DNA of 64,000 bases from NCBI GenBank assembly GCA_947044365.1, contig OX345647.1, forward strand, positions 5,219,510-5,283,509. The letters are read 5' to 3'. This document shows, one piece after another, positions 60,738-64,000 of this stretch. The DNA comes from Petrosia ficiformis (taxonomy: Eukaryota; Porifera; Demospongiae; Haplosclerida; Petrosiidae). Under the pieces are notes generated by a model that saw nothing but the letters and a program-made list of their open reading frames with translations, was not told the DNA's origin and made no database searches. The position numbers and the translations under genes are program-made. Each line of letters starts with the position of its first letter. The first letter of the stretch is position 1.

Positions 60738-62411
60738 ATAAATGTTAGCGCATGCTGCATGAATCATTGTCAATTATATTAATGATAGTTTAGATGCAAT
60801 TTTAATAACAGTTTTCAACAATAATGCAGCACAGTCCAGTATTGTGAGTTTGTTCGGTATAACATCATGCAGGCTCTTAATTGAACTGCTCATTGCATAT
60901 TATCTACATTTCATTTGTTCCTTCATGCAACATCTACATTTCAATTGTCCCCTTATTTACATTTCACTTGGTCCTTCATGTATTCTCAAAATCTTTAAGA
61001 CTGTGTGGACATAAAAATAATATCTTTGGCAATGAGATTTTGAACACAATAATATAAAATTCCACACTTTACACTAAACTCTACAACACATAAAAATAGA
61101 TGCATGTATGTACATAGATAAAAAGAAAGAAGGTACTTCCTGCACCATGAAACATCTGACTTGTATAAAAATAATAATTAAAAAAATCATAGTCTACAAC
61201 ACAAAGAAAAGTCACATGAAATGTCTTACTTATTTGTGAGGTATATTGTCTCTTGTCATGCAACATAATTATCCCTGTCTACACTTGACTCATCTCTTCT
61301 GAGGTTTGGAGTTGATGTAGTTTCAGTACCAGTTACTATCTTGATGGCAACTCTTTTGATGTCTTCTTTTCCAGTAACAAATACTGATGATGTCGAGATG
61401 TTAAGGGTAGTGTTTGGTATACTTTGCTGTGCAGACCATTCCACAAGGGTAGTGCAATCTATGTTACACAGTGTGGACATCTCACTGGAGTGGTGTTGGG
61501 ATTGTATTAAATTATGCGAGGATATCTCGTTTGGAGTTGATGTAGTTTCAGTACTAGTTAGTATCTTGAAGGAAACTCAGAAACTCAAAACCATTCCACA
61601 ACAGTCATATAACGTGTTAGTAACAATTTATTAACAATTTATTAACAATTTATTAACATGAATATCATTAGGTCTTCGTGTGTAAAGGTGTGTTGTATAA
61701 CATGAATATCATTATAAGTCCAGGAAGTGAGCCCACAACGATAGCAGCACGGAGAGGAAATAAAAGCAGAGTGGAGGGGGAAGAAAGGAGGGTCAGGGAG
61801 AGCTAACATTCAGCCATCACCACAAATAGTCAAATACATAACATGAATATCATTATGAGCCCATAATGATAGTAGCATGGAAGGAAAATAAAAGCAGAGT
61901 GGAGGGGCAACCAAAGCTAACATTTAGTCATCACCACAAATAAATACATAACATGAACACAACTACCTTCTTTACATCACCTTCCTCCCCATCTCTATTA
62001 AGTATTCCAATAAAATCACCCAGTAGTGGAACATAGGGTCAAACACTGTTTGAGGAGAGGAAGGAGGAACTGAGAATAGGCTTATATGGTAGACTTAAAA
62101 ATTATTGCAACCTGAAAATAAGTGTAATGTAAGTGGAATCCATGTAAAACCAATACTAGAAGCCACTTGTCACAGGGGCCCATATTTGTCTCATGTAACC
62201 AGCCCCTCCCACTCCACAAAGGTCCCAAGTGCAAAATCTCAGTAGGCATGGCATAAACATACTCCAGAAATAGCCAAAGTTTTAATTTACAATTTTTTGC
62301 CTCTTAAGATGAAAAGGTGTAGCTAATATCTATGAATTAACTCACTGAATAATGAATTAATAACAACATGACATAGTAATCAGTTACATGTATTATGATA
62401 AAGAGAGTTTT
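60738..62411. repeat. Truncated segmental duplication unit S4
   Basis: Colinear with the start of S1-S3: spacer tgataaatgttagcgcatgc, module ORF I, then diverged sequence down to the last codons of ELMOD. It stops abruptly at gagagttttat, where PUM3 sequence begins. Confidence 0.8.
61256..61480 (-). CDS. EWTA-module ORF I, single module
   Basis: 74 residues: STLCNIDCTTLVEWSAQQSI, TSSVFVTGKEDIKRVAIK, TPNLRRDESSVDRDNYVA, stop. Same position relative to the satellite as ORFs B, C and F. A second partial module-like phrase (tttggagttgatgtagtttc) follows at about 61530 without an open frame. Confidence 0.4.
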   Translation of the reverse strand: MSTLCNIDCTTLVEWSAQQSIPNTTLNISTSSVFVTGKEDIKRVAIKIVTGTETTSTPNLRRDESSVDRDNYVA

Positions 62412-62413
62412 AT
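62393..62413 (-). pseudogene. ELMOD2: ELMOD remnant, copy 4 (last codons only)
   Basis: Only the final codons (KLSLS and stop) of the ELMOD last exon remain, with the usual 3' flank (aacaacatgacatagtaatc). The rest is replaced by PUM3 DNA. Confidence 0.75.
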
Positions 62414-62441
62414 GTCTCTGGCATGGAACTACAAAGGTAAT

Positions 62442-62472
<31 letters not shown>

Positions 62473-64000
62473 ATTTTATATTGTATATTTAATTTTTTAG
62501 GATCGTAAAGTATTAGTGAAGTCATTCAAACCTTTTGTCAGTAAGATATGCAAGGTGAATATAATTAGGCCCTCATGCATTCCTGATATAATTAGGGGTT
62601 AAGTTAGTGAGTTGTGTAATAACTAGTCTAATTAAATATTCATTACTGATTAATTTACAGGAGGAACATGGTCATCTGGTAATGATGGGTGTGTTTGATT
62701 GTGTGGATGATACTGTATTAGTCATTAAATCTATTATATCTGTGAGTTATGATGGGTGTGTTTGATTGTGTGGATGATACTGTATTAGTCATTAAATCTA
62801 TTATATCTGTGAGTTATGATGGGTGTGTTTGATTGTGTGGATGATACTGTATTAGTCATTAAATCTATTATATCTGTGAGTTATGATATTGATTAAAATC
62901 ATGTTCAAATGACTTTATTGAAATTATACATAAGGCAGCTCACTTTCATCTCTTTCTCTCTCAGGAGATGATCTCTTCTCTAGAGGATTTATGTGAAGAC
63001 AGATATGGACGAAGATTACTTCTTTATCTACTCAGTCCTCGATCACCACAACATTTCTCAAAACAGTTTTTAGAGCTTTTAACACCTGGAGATGATAATA
63101 TACAAAGGTGAGATGTACATACACTCATAGTCACATACATACATACATACGTACATAAATACATACAGTAAAAAGCCTCAAGACACAAGATGGACTGAAC
63201 TAAGAGAAGGGATTTCCCCCTCTCTCATTAAACTAGCTAGTGAAAAGGCAGTTCAGTGGGCATGTCAGAAACCTCTAGCTCCTTTATTAATACAAATAGT
63301 TCTCTCAGCAATTGGAGATGTGATTCCAATATATCATACTTTGACCAGCGATTTACTGGAACACAAAAATGAGTTGATATGTGACCCCTGTGGACACTGG
63401 GTCTTAAAAAACATATTGAATATTCAAAGAGAAGGTGAGTATCTATATGTGTATGTATGTGTATATAAATAATTGTATTATATATATGTGTGTATGTATG
63501 TGTGTGTATATGTATGTGTCTGTGTCAGATCTATGAATTGTTTTATATAATAATTCATGATTTTACACAAGTGTACACTGTACAGTATATCATGATACAT
63601 TTTCTAATTATAGGAATGTCGTCCTTTGCTAGTGTAATTTTAGACTTACTTTCTAATGAAGATATTTGCAGCTGGACACAAACCAATAGAGGATGTTTTG
63701 TCCTCTCCAGGTACCTAAAATGATGTGTTTAATGTATATGTACATACCAGTCATATGCAATACATATCAATACACTTGTGTGAACAGTTTAGCAATGCTT
63801 GTTGTTTTCTATTCTACTATTCTTATAGCAATTACAACAAGCTATGTAGCTTTTTCTTTACCATGTAGATCTATAACCAATCAACTATTTCATCACAAAT
63901 TTAAATATTGTGATACTATATCATATATAAGTGTAGCAGACGTCCCTATGACATGCTAATAATCATTTATTCTTCTGATTGTTTAATTAAATATTTATTT
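62412..64000 (+). pseudogene. PUM3: Partial second copy of PUM3 (exon 9 to intron 14), 5' truncated
   Basis: Matches 23459-24921. Exons: 62412-62436 (end of exon 9), 62501-62554, 62661-62741, 62965-63107, 63169-63434, 63614-63710; the last exon would start just beyond 64000. Exon bodies are intact, but there is no promoter or N-terminal half, so a normal PUM3 cannot be made. Within exon 11 and its donor a 67-bp stretch is present three times (ends at 62741, 62808, 62875). Small intron differences from the first copy (for example catgttgatct against catgtagatct) show that it is not an identical assembly echo. Confidence 0.85.

Noticed and set aside
1..64000. tRNA, rRNA or telomere-type repeats
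   Set aside because: I looked for cloverleaf boxes, rRNA-like conserved blocks and TTAGGG runs and saw none; a tRNA scan was not possible here.

Overview
The window looks like nuclear DNA of an early-branching animal. It is AT-rich and crowded with microsatellites, its genes have many short introns, and it encodes a Fat-type cadherin with EGF domains plus a full-length EPS15. A demosponge is my best guess; this is inference, because nothing in the window names the species. All exon models were built by hand from splice consensus, reading frame and family resemblance.

Left part (1-32.3 kb), ordinary single-copy genes. A Fat-like cadherin runs leftwards off the window edge (start 8379, minus). 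Head to head with it, 543 bp away, lies EPS15 (8923-20475, plus, 19 exons, 875 aa), an endocytic scaffold with three EH domains, a coiled coil and a DPF-rich tail. Then come PUM3 (20801-25054, plus, 15 exons, 615 aa, pre-rRNA processing) and a 17-exon gene of 685 aa with an N-terminal CHORD-like Cys/His module and an otherwise unrecognised body (25860-32269, plus). Introns hold many tandem repeats and at least two kinds of transposon relic, including a THAP-related inverted-repeat element at 28723-29931.

Right part (32.3-62.4 kb), a segmental amplification. A block is repeated four times: S1 about 34.77-40.45 kb, S2 about 40.45-50.33 kb, S3 about 50.33-60.36 kb, and S4 truncated at about 62.41 kb. 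A full block holds a 64-bp dimeric satellite array, a minus-strand ORF of an undescribed 63-74 residue module family, an ELMOD1/2-type ELMO-domain gene (minus), an unrecognised gene tail, an IS630/Tc1-like transposase ORF that reads into that tail, and further module ORFs on both strands. S1 and S2 also carry an orphan TIMM17 exon beside the satellite. S3 alone carries a 664-bp TTAA-flanked element, and S2 shows the empty site.

Right edge (62.4-64.0 kb). The fourth ELMOD copy is cut to its last codons and joined directly to the 3' half of PUM3 from within exon 9. This is what a tandem duplication of about 39 kb (23.46-62.41 kb) would leave. Long-read data are needed to separate real duplication from haplotype or assembly error. 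The cadherin, EPS15, PUM3 and ELMOD genes share no pathway. The most novel material is the module family, the transposase-host fusion ORF, the captured TIMM17 exon and the CHORD-like gene.
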